The notes under the pieces were generated by a model. The model did not search any database, was not told the origin of the DNA, and worked only from the letters and a program-made list of their open reading frames with translations. Source: Microbispora sp. H13382 (GTDB lineage Bacteria > Actinomycetota > Actinomycetes > Streptosporangiales > Streptosporangiaceae). From it: a stretch of 64,000 nucleotides of DNA. The translations under genes and the position numbers were made by a program. Shown here one piece after another: positions 16,384 through 24,114 of the stretch (position 1 is its first letter; each line of letters starts with the position of its first letter). Location of the stretch: contig NZ_JABBXA010000001.1 of the NCBI RefSeq assembly GCF_014161445.1, positions 558,001 through 622,000 on the forward strand, read 5' to 3'.

Positions 16384-17292
16384 TCACAGGTCCCTGGCCC
16401 ATACCTGCTCGTTGACGGGGATCCCCGACTCCTCGCCCGGGGACTCCTCCAGCAGTTCGAACCCCGCGGCCTGGTAGATCCGGCGTGCGCTCGCGAGGAC
16501 GTCGCGGGTCCAGAGCATGATCCGGAGATAGCCGGCCGCGGCGGCGAAACGCAGGCACTCCTCGACCAGCCGCCCGCCGATGCCCATGCCGCGCGCGGAC
16601 GGCTCGACCAGCAGCAGGCGGAGCTGGGCCGTCGTGTCGTCCTTGCGCACGCAGAAGACGGATCCCACCGGCTCGCCGCGCACCTCCGCGATCCAGCAGC
16701 CCTCCCGCCGGGGGTCGTGGTCCTCGACGTAGTCGGCGACGATCCGCGCGACCAGGGCCTCGAACGCCACGCCCCAGCCGTACTCCTGCCCGTAGAGGGC
16801 GCCGTGCCGGTGCACCACCCAGCCGAGGTCGCCCGCCCGCGGCGGCCTGATCACGTACGGCTCGCGCCGCTCGGCGGGCTCGAGCAGGCTCCGTACGGTG
16901 GCCATGGCGGACACGAGCCGCCGGCGTTCCGGGTCGGTCAGCTTCGCGAGCAGGGTCTCGATCTCGGTGGCCGAGCGCCGGTCGAGCACGGCGAAGGTCT
17001 CGTGGCCCTTGGGGGTGAGCCGTACGACCTGGCGGCGGGCGTCCTCGGCCGACCGTTCGCGGGACACGAGCCCGTCGGTCTCGAACCTGGTCAGGATCCG
17101 GCTCAGGTAGCCGGCGTCGAGACCGAGCATGCTCCTGATGCCGGCGGCGTCCGCCGCCTCCCGGCTGCCGAGTTCGAAGAGCACCCGCGCCTCGGTCAGG
17201 GAGTAGGGAGTGTCGTGCATTCCCGCCCCGAGCACCCCGATGACGGAGGTGTAGAAGCGGTTGAACGCGCGCACTTCCGGCACGATGTCCAT
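16384..17292 (-). CDS. MarR-GNAT fusion: regulator with N-acetyltransferase domain
   Basis: The 302-aa protein joins a MarR winged-helix domain (residues 1-145; YSLTEARVLFELG, LDAGYLSRILTRFETDGLVSR, wing RQVVRLTPKG) to a GNAT acetyltransferase (about 150-300). The acetyl-CoA loop is visible in ARGMGIGGRLVEEC. Such fusions are known in bacteria, where the acetyltransferase may modify a ligand or protein sensed by the regulator; the actual substrate is unknown. The start was placed at ATG 17292 because MarR domains begin a few residues later. An open frame far upstream is only the shadow of the pfk gene. Palindromes just upstream (17310-17334) suggest autoregulation. Confidence 0.85.
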   Translation of the reverse strand: MDIVPEVRAFNRFYTSVIGVLGAGMHDTPYSLTEARVLFELGSREAADAAGIRSMLGLDAGYLSRILTRFETDGLVSRERSAEDARRQVVRLTPKGHETFAVLDRRSATEIETLLAKLTDPERRRLVSAMATVRSLLEPAERREPYVIRPPRAGDLGWVVHRHGALYGQEYGWGVAFEALVARIVADYVEDHDPRREGCWIAEVRGEPVGSVFCVRKDDTTAQLRLLLVEPSARGMGIGGRLVEECLRFAAAAGYLRIMLWTRDVLASARRIYQAAGFELLEESPGEESGIPVNEQVWARDL

Positions 17293-17309
17293 ATGTTCCC
17301 TTGCCTGTC

Positions 17310-17334
17310 TCAAGGAAATGCTTGACGGAGTCAA
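17310..17334 (-). promoter_or_regulatory. Overlapping palindromes upstream of the MarR-GNAT gene
   Basis: TCAAG-6-CTTGA (17310-17325) and TTGAC-3-GTCAA (17322-17334) overlap, starting 18 bp from the MarR-GNAT start codon. MarR proteins bind short palindromes at their own promoters, so this is the best operator candidate. On the minus strand a TTGACT could serve as the -35. Confidence 0.5.
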
Positions 17335-17556
17335 AGATAGGACCGCGGCGGCCCGTTGGGAAGACGCCCTCGCACGACGCGCGCGGTCTCGCCGTGCGAG
17401 ACTGAGTTGGTCTGGTCGGCCAGGTGGCGTAGCCTCTTCTTTTGGTCTAGACCATTGTGCGGGGCTGGGGCAGAATGCGGTGCCGTGGAGTGCCGGGGTC
17501 TGCGTCGGGCCGGCCACGCCATTCCACGCGTAATCCCAGATGGAGGAAAACCCGTC

Positions 17557-18582
17557 ATGCGTATTGGAGTCCTCACCGGAGGCGGCGACTGCCCCGGGCT
17601 GAACGCGGTCATTCGCGGCGTCGTCCGCAAGGGCGTCGGCGTGTACGGGCACGAGTTCGTCGGATTCCGGGACGGCTGGCGTGGCCCTCTGGAGGGCGAC
17701 ACCATGCCGCTCGACATCCAGGCCGTGCGGGGCATCCTGCCGCGCGGCGGCACGATCCTCGGCTCCTCCCGCACGAACCCGATCAAGATCGAGGGCGGCG
17801 TCGAGCGCATCAAGGAGAACCTCGCCGCCACCGGCGTGGACGCCCTGATCGCCATCGGCGGCGAGGACACGCTGGGCGTGGCCAAGCAGCTGCACGACCG
17901 CGGCGTGAACGTCGTCGGCGTGCCCAAGACGATCGACAACGACCTCAACGCCACCGACTACACCTTCGGCTTCGACACCGCGGTCAACATCGCGATGGAG
18001 GCCATCGACCGGCTGCACACCACGGCGGAGTCGCACCACCGCGCGCTGATCTGCGAGGTCATGGGCCGTCACGCCGGCTGGATCGCGCTGCACGCCGGCA
18101 TGGCCGCGGGCGCCAACGTCATCCTCATCCCGGAGAAGCCGTTCGACATCGAGAAGGTCTGCGCCTACGTCGAGTCGCGCTTCAAGACCCGGTACGCGCC
18201 GATCATCGTCGTCGCCGAGGGCGCCCACCCGCTCGAGGGCCAGATGGCGCTGCAGACCGGCGAGCTGGACGCGTTCGGCCACGTGCGTCTCGGCGGCATC
18301 GGCGAGATGCTCGCCAAGGAGATCGAGAAGCGCACCGGCAAGGAGGCCCGCACCACGGTCCTCGGCCACATCCAGCGCGGTGGCACGCCGACCGCCTACG
18401 ACCGCGTGCTCGCGACCCGCTTCGGCCTCGGCGCGATCGACGCGGTGAACGAGGGCGACTACGGCAAGATGATCGCGCTGCGCGGCACCGACATCGTGCG
18501 CGTCGCCCTCGCCGAGGCGACCGCCGAGCTCAAGACCGTGCCGGCCTCCCGCTACGAAGAGGCCGAGGTCTTCTTCGGCTGA
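17557..18582 (+). CDS. pfkA: 6-phosphofructokinase, pyrophosphate-type active site
   Basis: This 341-aa glycolytic enzyme phosphorylates fructose 6-phosphate. It starts MRIGVLTGGGDCPGLNAVI and carries the catalytic TIDND (D127). Two residues that decide the phosphoryl donor are of the pyrophosphate type: D104 in GGEDT (Gly in ATP enzymes) and K124 in VPKTIDND (Gly in ATP enzymes); the numbering matches E. coli PfkA. The Amycolatopsis methanolica PPi-PFK has this pattern, whereas the Streptomyces coelicolor enzyme is ATP-dependent. PPi use is therefore inferred and the reaction would be reversible. ATG 17557 was chosen for the TGGAGG site and the family N-terminus. A strong terminator follows at 18621-18656. 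Confidence 0.9.
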   Translation: MRIGVLTGGGDCPGLNAVIRGVVRKGVGVYGHEFVGFRDGWRGPLEGDTMPLDIQAVRGILPRGGTILGSSRTNPIKIEGGVERIKENLAATGVDALIAIGGEDTLGVAKQLHDRGVNVVGVPKTIDNDLNATDYTFGFDTAVNIAMEAIDRLHTTAESHHRALICEVMGRHAGWIALHAGMAAGANVILIPEKPFDIEKVCAYVESRFKTRYAPIIVVAEGAHPLEGQMALQTGELDAFGHVRLGGIGEMLAKEIEKRTGKEARTTVLGHIQRGGTPTAYDRVLATRFGLGAIDAVNEGDYGKMIALRGTDIVRVALAEATAELKTVPASRYEEAEVFFG

Positions 18583-18620
18583 TCGGACGCGGGCCCGTCA
18601 CCACGGCCCGCGCACGATCC

Positions 18621-18656
18621 CGTACGGCTCCCGCGACGCCCCGCGGGAGCCGTACG
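18621..18656 (+). terminator. Rho-independent-like terminator after pfkA
   Basis: CGTACGGCTCCCGCG (18621-18635) pairs perfectly with CGCGGGAGCCGTACG (18642-18656) around a 6-nt loop. It lies 38 bp after the pfkA stop. There is no T-run, as is common in actinomycetes. Confidence 0.7.
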
Positions 18657-18787
18657 CATGCGAGGCCCCCGACGAGACCCGCGGACGCCGGAGACCGCGG
18701 GCGCTCTCCGGCGACCCGCCTGGGCCCTCGCCGCCGCGATCCGGCGGAAGATCGAGGCGGAGACGCGGCGGTTGCCCGAATATGTGA

Positions 18788-18808
18788 GCGGAGGGCGCGG
18801 CACGCCCT
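18788..18808 (+). other. Hairpin in the 5' region of the histidine kinase gene
   Basis: GGAGGGCG and CGCCCTCC form an 8-bp stem with a CGGCA loop about 30 bp before the kinase start. It may be part of the 5' untranslated region or a second terminator. Confidence 0.3.
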
Positions 18809-18838
18809 CCCGGCTCGATCAGGAGAGGGCGCCGCGCG

Positions 18839-20095
18839 ATGGGCATCGAGGGACCGTTCTGGCGGGCGATCGCGGTCTTCCGCCTGGCGTCGCTCGCGTA
18901 CGCGGCGCTGCTCGTGCTCAGGGCCGGCGGCTACGCCCGTCCGGCCGTGGCCTGGGCCGTCGTCGGCGTGATGGCCGCCTGGACGGCCGTCACGCTCGTC
19001 CTCTATCCCGCCGCGCGGCGCGGGCCGCTGCTGGCGGCCGACCTCCTCGTCACGGTGGGCTGCCTGCTGGCCACGCCGTTCGCGCAGAGCCGCGGCGACG
19101 TGCTGGCCGGGGCGATGCCGATCACCGCGACTTGGGTGGCCGGGCCCGTCCTCGCGTACGGGGTGGCCCGGGGACGCCGTGCGGGCGCGGTCGCCGCCGC
19201 GGCGGTGTCGGCGGCCGACCTGTGGCTGCGCAGCGCCGGCGGGATCGACCTCGCCTCGTTCCCGGTGAACGGCGCCGTGCTCATCTTCATGGCCGGGGTC
19301 GTCGTCGGGCACGTCGCCCGGCTCGCGCGGGAGGCCGAGGAGCGCATGCGGCGCGCCGAGCGGATCGAGGCCGCGGGCCGCGAGCGGGAGCGGCTGGCCC
19401 GGGGCATCCACGATTCGGTGCTGCAGGTGCTGGCGCTCGTGCAGCGCAGGGGCGCGGAGATCGGCGGCGAGGCGGCCGAGCTGGGCAGGCTCGCGGGGGA
19501 GCAGGAGTCGGCGCTGCGGGCGCTGGTGCAGGCGCCGCCCGTCGCGCAGCCGCCGCACCCCGTCCCGCCGCCCGGACTTCGCGGCCGGCTCCGATCACCG
19601 GCGCGCCCTCGCCGTGCCCTCGCCCGCGAAGGGACGTCCCGCCGTGTGACGAACACCACGACGGCGGAGCCCGAGGTCGACCTGCGCGACCTGCTGCGGC
19701 CGTACGGCACGGCGCGCGTGACCGTGTCCGCGCCCGCGACACCGCTGCCGCTGCCGGCCGAGAGCGCGCGGGAGGTGGCGGCGGCCGTCGGCGCGGCCCT
19801 CGACAACGTCGTACGGCACTGCCCCGGCGACACCCGCGCGTGGATACTCGCGGAGGAGGACGGCGGCGCGGTCGTCGTCACCGTCCGCGACGACGGGCCG
19901 GGCATCCCGGAGGGGCGGCTCGATCAGGCGGCACGCGAGGGGCGCATGGGCGTGGCCCAGTCGATCCGGGGCCGCGTGGCCGACCTCGGCGGCACGGTGA
20001 CGGTCACCTCGTCGCGGTCGGGAACGGAGATCGAGCTGTCGGTCCCGGCACGGACGCCGCCGCGACCGGGCGAAGGAGGCGAGAGGCGCTCGTGA
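18839..20095 (+). CDS. MacS-like sensor histidine kinase (DUF5931 N-terminus)
   Basis: This 418-aa membrane sensor begins GIEGPFWRAIAVFRLASLAYAA, the hallmark of the DUF5931 N-terminus of MacS-type kinases. Five to six hydrophobic segments cover residues 10-155. The HisKA_3-type phosphoacceptor is H191 in ARGIHDSVLQVL. The ATPase domain has a DNVVRH-type N box and DDGPGIPEG G box near residues 320-355. The linker between them (about 235-275) is Pro/Arg-rich and longer than usual. It should phosphorylate the response regulator encoded by the overlapping next gene (GTGA overlap at 20092-20095). In Streptomyces, MacRS controls membrane and lipoprotein genes and morphology; an equal role here is inference. 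Confidence 0.85.
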   Translation: MGIEGPFWRAIAVFRLASLAYAALLVLRAGGYARPAVAWAVVGVMAAWTAVTLVLYPAARRGPLLAADLLVTVGCLLATPFAQSRGDVLAGAMPITATWVAGPVLAYGVARGRRAGAVAAAAVSAADLWLRSAGGIDLASFPVNGAVLIFMAGVVVGHVARLAREAEERMRRAERIEAAGRERERLARGIHDSVLQVLALVQRRGAEIGGEAAELGRLAGEQESALRALVQAPPVAQPPHPVPPPGLRGRLRSPARPRRALAREGTSRRVTNTTTAEPEVDLRDLLRPYGTARVTVSAPATPLPLPAESAREVAAAVGAALDNVVRHCPGDTRAWILAEEDGGAVVVTVRDDGPGIPEGRLDQAAREGRMGVAQSIRGRVADLGGTVTVTSSRSGTEIELSVPARTPPRPGEGGERRS

Positions 20096-20781
20096 ACGAA
20101 GACGGACGGCCGCCGGTGCGGGTCATGGTGGTGGACGACCATCCGATGTGGCGGGAGGCGGTCGCCCGCGACCTGACCGAGGCCGGGTACGACGTGGTCG
20201 CCGCCACCGGCGAGGGCCGCCAGGCGCTGCGCGTCGCGGCGGCCGTGCGGCCGGACGTGGTGGTCCTCGACCTGCGGCTGCCCGACCTGGCCGGCGTGGA
20301 GGTGGCCCGGGGCCTGGGCGCGTCGGCGGCCCCGCCGCGTGTGCTCGTCCTGTCGGCCAGCGCCGAGGAGGAGGACGTGCTGGAAGCGGTCAAGGCCGGC
20401 GCCTCGGGATATCTGGTGAAGTCGGCGAGCCGGGAGGAGTTCCTGGACGCGGTCCGGCGGACCGCCCAGGGCGACGCCGTCTTCACTCCCGGCATGGCCG
20501 GGCTGGTGCTGGGGGAGTACCGCAGGCTGGCCCACCTGGCACCGGACCGGGGCGGGGACGCCGGACGGGACGGCCCCCGGCTGACCGACCGGGAGACCGA
20601 GGTGCTGCGCATGGTCGCCAAGGGCCTGACGTACCGGCAGATCGCCGAACGGCTGGTGCTGTCGCATCGCACGGTGCAGAACCACGTGCAGAACACCCTG
20701 AGCAAGCTCCAGCTCCACAACCGGGTCGAGCTAGTCCGCTACGCGATCGAGAAGGGCCTGGTCGAACTCGACGGAGGATAA
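20092..20781 (+). CDS. NarL/FixJ-type response regulator (MacR-like)
   Basis: The product (229 aa from GTG 20092) has a receiver domain with the acidic pair D15/D16 in VVDDHP, phosphoacceptor D60 in VVLDLRLP and a conserved lysine in LVKSAS near residue 108. A LuxR-type DNA-binding helix-turn-helix follows at about 160-220 (LTDRETEVLRMVAKGL, then LSHRTVQNHVQN). The start overlaps the kinase stop, so the pair is translationally coupled; a longer open frame upstream is the kinase shadow. It should bind promoters after phosphorylation by the adjacent sensor. Confidence 0.88.
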   Translation: MNEDGRPPVRVMVVDDHPMWREAVARDLTEAGYDVVAATGEGRQALRVAAAVRPDVVVLDLRLPDLAGVEVARGLGASAAPPRVLVLSASAEEEDVLEAVKAGASGYLVKSASREEFLDAVRRTAQGDAVFTPGMAGLVLGEYRRLAHLAPDRGGDAGRDGPRLTDRETEVLRMVAKGLTYRQIAERLVLSHRTVQNHVQNTLSKLQLHNRVELVRYAIEKGLVELDGG

Positions 20782-20916
20782 TCGGCGTTGTCGCGGCGGC
20801 GGCATTAAAGTGGGGAAGCCCGCATCGCGGTGACGCGTTGTCCTTGGCGTATGTTCCCCCGGCCGTGCCCTCCCCGGTGTGACGGCCGTCCCTGTCCGTC
20901 CGGAGGTTTTCCACCA

Positions 20917-22113
20917 ATGACCATGACCGCCCTCGGAGAGCCCTCGGTGCTGCTCAAGTTAGGCGAGGTGGTCCTGAAGGGCCGGAACCGCGAGATCTTC
21001 GAGATGCGCCTGCGGGCGAACATCAAGCACGCCCTCAAGGGCCACCGGGTCGACATCCGCCAGCGGCACGGGGTGATCGCCCTGTTCCTGCCCTCGGGAA
21101 CCGAGGTGGAGGAGGCCGAGGCGGTGGCGGCCCGCGTGGCCGACGTGCCCGGAATCGTGCTGGTCCACCTCGCGTGGCGGGTGCCGAAGGACCCGGACAC
21201 GATCACCAAGGCCGCCATCGACCTGATCAGGGACAGCGACGAGGTGGCCCGCAAGGCGCGCTTCGCCGTACGGTCGCGGCGTCGCGACAAGCGCTTCCCG
21301 CTGCGCTCCAACGAGCTGGACCGCGTGGTCGGCGGGGCGATCAACGACACCTACGGGCTGCCGGTCGACCTGAGCAACCCGGAGCTCACCGTGCACATCG
21401 AGGTGGACAAGGACGAGGCGTTCCTGTTCACCGGGGGCCGGCCGGGCCAGGGCGGCCTGCCCGTCGGCTCCAGCGGCCGGGCGCTGGCGCTGCTGTCCGG
21501 CGGGATCGACTCCCCGGTCGCCGCCTACCGCATGATGCGGCGTGGCCTGCGGGTGGACTTCCTGCATTTCTCCGGCATCCCGTTCACCACCTCGGAGTCG
21601 ATCTACAAGGCGTACGCGCTGGTGCGCAACCTGGACAAGTTCCAGGGCAAGTCGCGGCTGTGGGTGGTGCCGTTCGGCAAGGCGCAGCAGTCGATCAGGA
21701 ACTCCGGCCAGGACCGGCTCGCGGTGATCGCGCAGCGGCGGCTGATGCTCAAGACGGCCGAGGAGGTCGCCCACCGCATCCACGCCGAGGCGCTGGTCAC
21801 CGGAGACAGCCTCGGCCAGGTCTCCTCGCAGACCCTGACCAACATCACGGCCCAGGACCACGCCGTGGACCTGCCGATCCTGCGCCCCCTGATCGGCCTG
21901 GACAAGACCGAGATCATGGCCGAGGCCCGCCGGATCGGGACGCTGGAGATCTCCGAGCTGCCCGACGAGGACTGCTGCACGCTGCTCGCGCCCAGGCAGG
22001 CCGAGACCCGCGCGAAGATCGAGGACCTCAAGCAGATCGAGAGGCGTCTCGACGCCGAGGACCTCGCCGCCCAGCTGGCCGACTCGATCCAGCCGTACAA
22101 GCTCGACGTCTGA
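20917..22113 (+). CDS. thiI: tRNA 4-thiouridine sulfurtransferase ThiI
   Basis: ThiI adenylates tRNA uridine-8 and moves sulfur to it, and in many bacteria also feeds the thiazole of thiamine. The 398-aa protein has an N-terminal ferredoxin-like region, a THUMP domain (about 60-165) and a PP-loop ATPase with SGGIDSPVA. It has no C-terminal rhodanese domain, so it is the short form, in which another protein supplies the persulfide. A CC pair (DEDCCTLLAP) lies near the end. ATG 20917 is preceded by CGGAGG. A TATGTT -10-like box is at 20850-20855, giving a leader of about 55 nt. Terminator 22119-22151 follows. Confidence 0.9.
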   Translation: MTMTALGEPSVLLKLGEVVLKGRNREIFEMRLRANIKHALKGHRVDIRQRHGVIALFLPSGTEVEEAEAVAARVADVPGIVLVHLAWRVPKDPDTITKAAIDLIRDSDEVARKARFAVRSRRRDKRFPLRSNELDRVVGGAINDTYGLPVDLSNPELTVHIEVDKDEAFLFTGGRPGQGGLPVGSSGRALALLSGGIDSPVAAYRMMRRGLRVDFLHFSGIPFTTSESIYKAYALVRNLDKFQGKSRLWVVPFGKAQQSIRNSGQDRLAVIAQRRLMLKTAEEVAHRIHAEALVTGDSLGQVSSQTLTNITAQDHAVDLPILRPLIGLDKTEIMAEARRIGTLEISELPDEDCCTLLAPRQAETRAKIEDLKQIERRLDAEDLAAQLADSIQPYKLDV

Positions 22114-22118
22114 GCGAA

Positions 22119-22151
22119 TGCATCGGGACCGCGTCCCGCGGTCCCGATGCA
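22119..22151. terminator. Bidirectional terminator between thiI and aroF
   Basis: TGCATCGGGACCGCG (22119-22133) and CGCGGTCCCGATGCA (22137-22151) form a perfect 15-bp stem with a 3-nt loop. It lies between the convergent thiI and DAHP synthase genes and probably terminates both. Confidence 0.75.
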
Positions 22152-22170
22152 CCCGGCCCGGTGTCACCGG

Positions 22171-23211
22171 TCAGGCGGGGACGGGGGACGCGAACGTGGC
22201 CGCGGTACGGCCCAGCAGCGGGGGGAAGTCGCGCAGCACGGCCGCGAGGTCGTCCAGGTCGCCGTCGACCAGGGCCTGCGGCCCGTCGCAGAGGGCCTGC
22301 TCGGGGTGCGGGTGCATGTCGACGATCAGGCCGTCGGCCCCGGCCGCGACCGCGGCCCGGGACAGCGGCAGCACGAGGTCGCGCCGGCCGCCGGAGTGCG
22401 ACGGGTCGACGATCACCGGCAGGTGCGACAGCCGCTGGACGACCGGGACCGCCGAGACGTCGAGCGTGTTGCGGGTGGCGGGCTCGTAGGTGCGGATACC
22501 GCGCTCGCACAGCACGATGTCGAGGTTGCCGCGCTGGGCGATGTACTCGGCCGCCATCAGCCACTCCTCGATGGTCGCCGTCATGCCCCGCTTCAGCATG
22601 ACCGGCTTGCCCGCCGCGCCCACGGCCTGCAGCAGCGCGAAGTTCTGCGCGTTGCGGGTGCCGACCTGCAGCATGTCGGCGTACGACGCCACCAGCGCCA
22701 CGTCGTGGGCGTCCACGACCTCGGTGACGATCGGCAGCCCGGTCTGCTCGCGCACGTCGGCCAGGATGCGCAGGCCCTCCTCGCCCAGGCCCTGGAAGGC
22801 GTACGGCGAGGTGCGCGGCTTGAAGGCGCCGCCGCGCAGCAGCGTCGCGCCCGCCGCCTTGGCCATCAGCGCGGCCTCCAGCGTCTGCTGCGGCGTCTCG
22901 ACCGCGCACGGGCCCGCGATCAGGGTGACGGTGTCCGGGCCGATCGGCACGCCGCGCACGGTCACCGTGGAGCGCTGCGGGTGGTTCTCCCTGCTCACGA
23001 GCTTGTACGGCGTGGAGACGCGCACGACGTCCGCGACGCCCCGCATGCCGCGCAGGTTCAGTGCGGCGAACTGCTCCACGTCGCCGACGAGGCCGACGAT
23101 CGTACGGTTCACGCCGCGGCTCGTGAACGCCTCCCCTCCGGCCGCGGCGACGAGGCCGATGATCGCCTCGATGTCGTCCTGGGTGGCTTCCGGGGTCATG
23201 ACGATGACCAT
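22171..23211 (-). CDS. aroF: 3-deoxy-7-phosphoheptulonate (DAHP) synthase, type I beta
   Basis: DAHP synthase condenses phosphoenolpyruvate and erythrose 4-phosphate, the first step of aromatic amino acid synthesis. The 346-aa protein has an N-terminal ferredoxin-like regulatory domain (residues 1-70), the kind that gives tyrosine or phenylalanine feedback in Thermotoga-type enzymes. The catalytic barrel follows: IAGPCAVET, RGGAFKPRTSPYAFQG, KRGMTATIEEW, and the metal/substrate residues in CERGIRT and DPSHSGGRR. ATG 23211 gives the family N-terminus. Upstream lies what looks like a full attenuator (leader peptide 23309-23380, terminator 23251-23294), so expression should respond to aromatic aminoacyl-tRNA levels. 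Confidence 0.93.
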   Translation of the reverse strand: MVIVMTPEATQDDIEAIIGLVAAAGGEAFTSRGVNRTIVGLVGDVEQFAALNLRGMRGVADVVRVSTPYKLVSRENHPQRSTVTVRGVPIGPDTVTLIAGPCAVETPQQTLEAALMAKAAGATLLRGGAFKPRTSPYAFQGLGEEGLRILADVREQTGLPIVTEVVDAHDVALVASYADMLQVGTRNAQNFALLQAVGAAGKPVMLKRGMTATIEEWLMAAEYIAQRGNLDIVLCERGIRTYEPATRNTLDVSAVPVVQRLSHLPVIVDPSHSGGRRDLVLPLSRAAVAAGADGLIVDMHPHPEQALCDGPQALVDGDLDDLAAVLRDFPPLLGRTAATFASPVPA

Positions 23212-23250
23212 GGTGACTCCTGTCGCGTGAGCGGTGAACGGTGCGGGTCC

Positions 23251-23294
23251 GGAAAACGACGAAGGCCCCGGGTCCGTGTGGACCCGGGGCCTTC
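23251..23294 (-). terminator. Attenuator terminator of the aroF leader
   Basis: On the minus strand a perfect 15-bp stem (plus-strand arms 23261-23275 and 23280-23294, GAAGGCCCCGGGTCC and its complement) with a 4-nt loop is followed by GTCGTTTTCC. It lies 15 nt after the leader peptide stop and 40 nt before aroF. A leader segment at 23341-23349 repeats part of one arm (CGGGTCCGT), so it can pair with the opposite arm and compete with the terminator. Confidence 0.8.
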
Positions 23295-23308
23295 GTTCGC
23301 CGTGGCTG

Positions 23309-23380
23309 TCAGCGCAGCGCATGGAGGCGATCGGTCCTCACGGGTCCGTCGCCATACCAAAACGACCAAGCGGTGCGCAT
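23309..23380 (-). CDS. Leader peptide of the aroF attenuator (23 aa)
   Basis: The 23-codon ORF reads MRTAWSFWYGDGPVRTDRLH plus ALR. It packs two Trp, one Phe and one Tyr codon into five positions (W-S-F-W-Y, residues 5-9), far above chance in this proteome. It ends 15 nt before the terminator hairpin and about 100 nt before a DAHP synthase gene. The ATG follows a TATATT -10 box (23393-23388) by 7 nt, so it should be translated from a leaderless mRNA. Ribosome stalling at these codons when charged aromatic tRNAs are scarce is the expected regulatory signal. Attenuation of aromatic genes is established in actinobacteria; this instance is inferred. Confidence 0.78.
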   Translation of the reverse strand: MRTAWSFWYGDGPVRTDRLHALR

Positions 23381-23387
23381 GCGACGC

Positions 23388-23393
23388 AATATA
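23388..23393 (-). promoter_or_regulatory. -10 box of the aroF leader promoter
   Basis: TATATT on the minus strand is a strong -10 match in this GC-rich sequence. It is placed 7 nt before the leader-peptide ATG at 23380. A good -35 is not visible at 16-18 bp upstream. Confidence 0.6.
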
Positions 23394-23475
23394 GCGCATG
23401 GTTTCATGATCGTGCCCCACTGTGCGTCAGGGGGCCGGTGCGGTCGTGTCAGCGGCGGATGGCAGGATGGCCTGC

Positions 23476-24087
23476 GTGCCGGAGAAACCTGAGGAGGAGA
23501 CGCGCCTGCCACCGGGCCAGTACGTCCCACGCGGACAGCCGGTCGTCCACTACGGAAGGGTCCCGGGGTTCCGCCCGGAGACGTGGCGTTTCCAGGTGTT
23601 CGGCGCCACGGCCTCGGGCCGGGTCCATGAGTTCTCGTGGGAGGAGTTCTCCTCCCTGCCCACGGCGACGGTCGTGGCGGACTTCCACTGCGTCACCAAG
23701 TTCTCCATCATGGGCAACGAGTGGAGCGGCGTTCCCACGTCGGCGCTGCTCGAACGCGTCCCCCCGGCGCACGGTGTGCGCCACGTCATGGTCTGGGCCG
23801 AGTACGGCTACAGCGCCAACCTGCGACTGTCCGACTTCGACCGCCCGACCACGCTGTTCGCCACGCACCTCGACGAGAACCGGCTGTCCCCCGAGCGCGG
23901 CCACCCCGTACGGATCGTGGTGCCCCACCTGTACGCCTGGAAGAGCGTGAAGTGGGTGCGCGCGGTCGAGTACCTGACCGAGGACCGGCGCGGGTTCTGG
24001 GAGGATCGCGGCTACCACAACGTGGCCGACCCCTGGAAAGAGCAGCGCTACTCATACCAGGAGGACCCGGGCGACGGCCCGCCGTGA
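23476..24087 (+). CDS. Sulfite oxidase-like molybdopterin oxidoreductase
   Basis: This cytosolic molybdenum-cofactor protein (203 aa) belongs to the short sulfite oxidase-like/YedY-type family. The Mo-ligand cysteine is in ADFHCVTKFS. Cofactor-contacting stretches are SIMGNEWSGVP, MVWAEYGYSANL and PHLYAWKSVKWV, and the protein ends with a WEDRGYHNVADPWKEQRY motif common to the group. It lacks a Tat signal, so it should be cytoplasmic. The natural substrate is unknown. GTG 23476 is 7 nt after a CAGGAT box, which favours it; ATG 23467 in the same frame is the alternative. The LytS kinase gene starts 27 bp downstream. Confidence 0.85.
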   Translation: MPEKPEEETRLPPGQYVPRGQPVVHYGRVPGFRPETWRFQVFGATASGRVHEFSWEEFSSLPTATVVADFHCVTKFSIMGNEWSGVPTSALLERVPPAHGVRHVMVWAEYGYSANLRLSDFDRPTTLFATHLDENRLSPERGHPVRIVVPHLYAWKSVKWVRAVEYLTEDRRGFWEDRGYHNVADPWKEQRYSYQEDPGDGPP

Positions 24088-24114
24088 GGCCGCCGAGCGG
24101 CTACGGTGTCCGGC

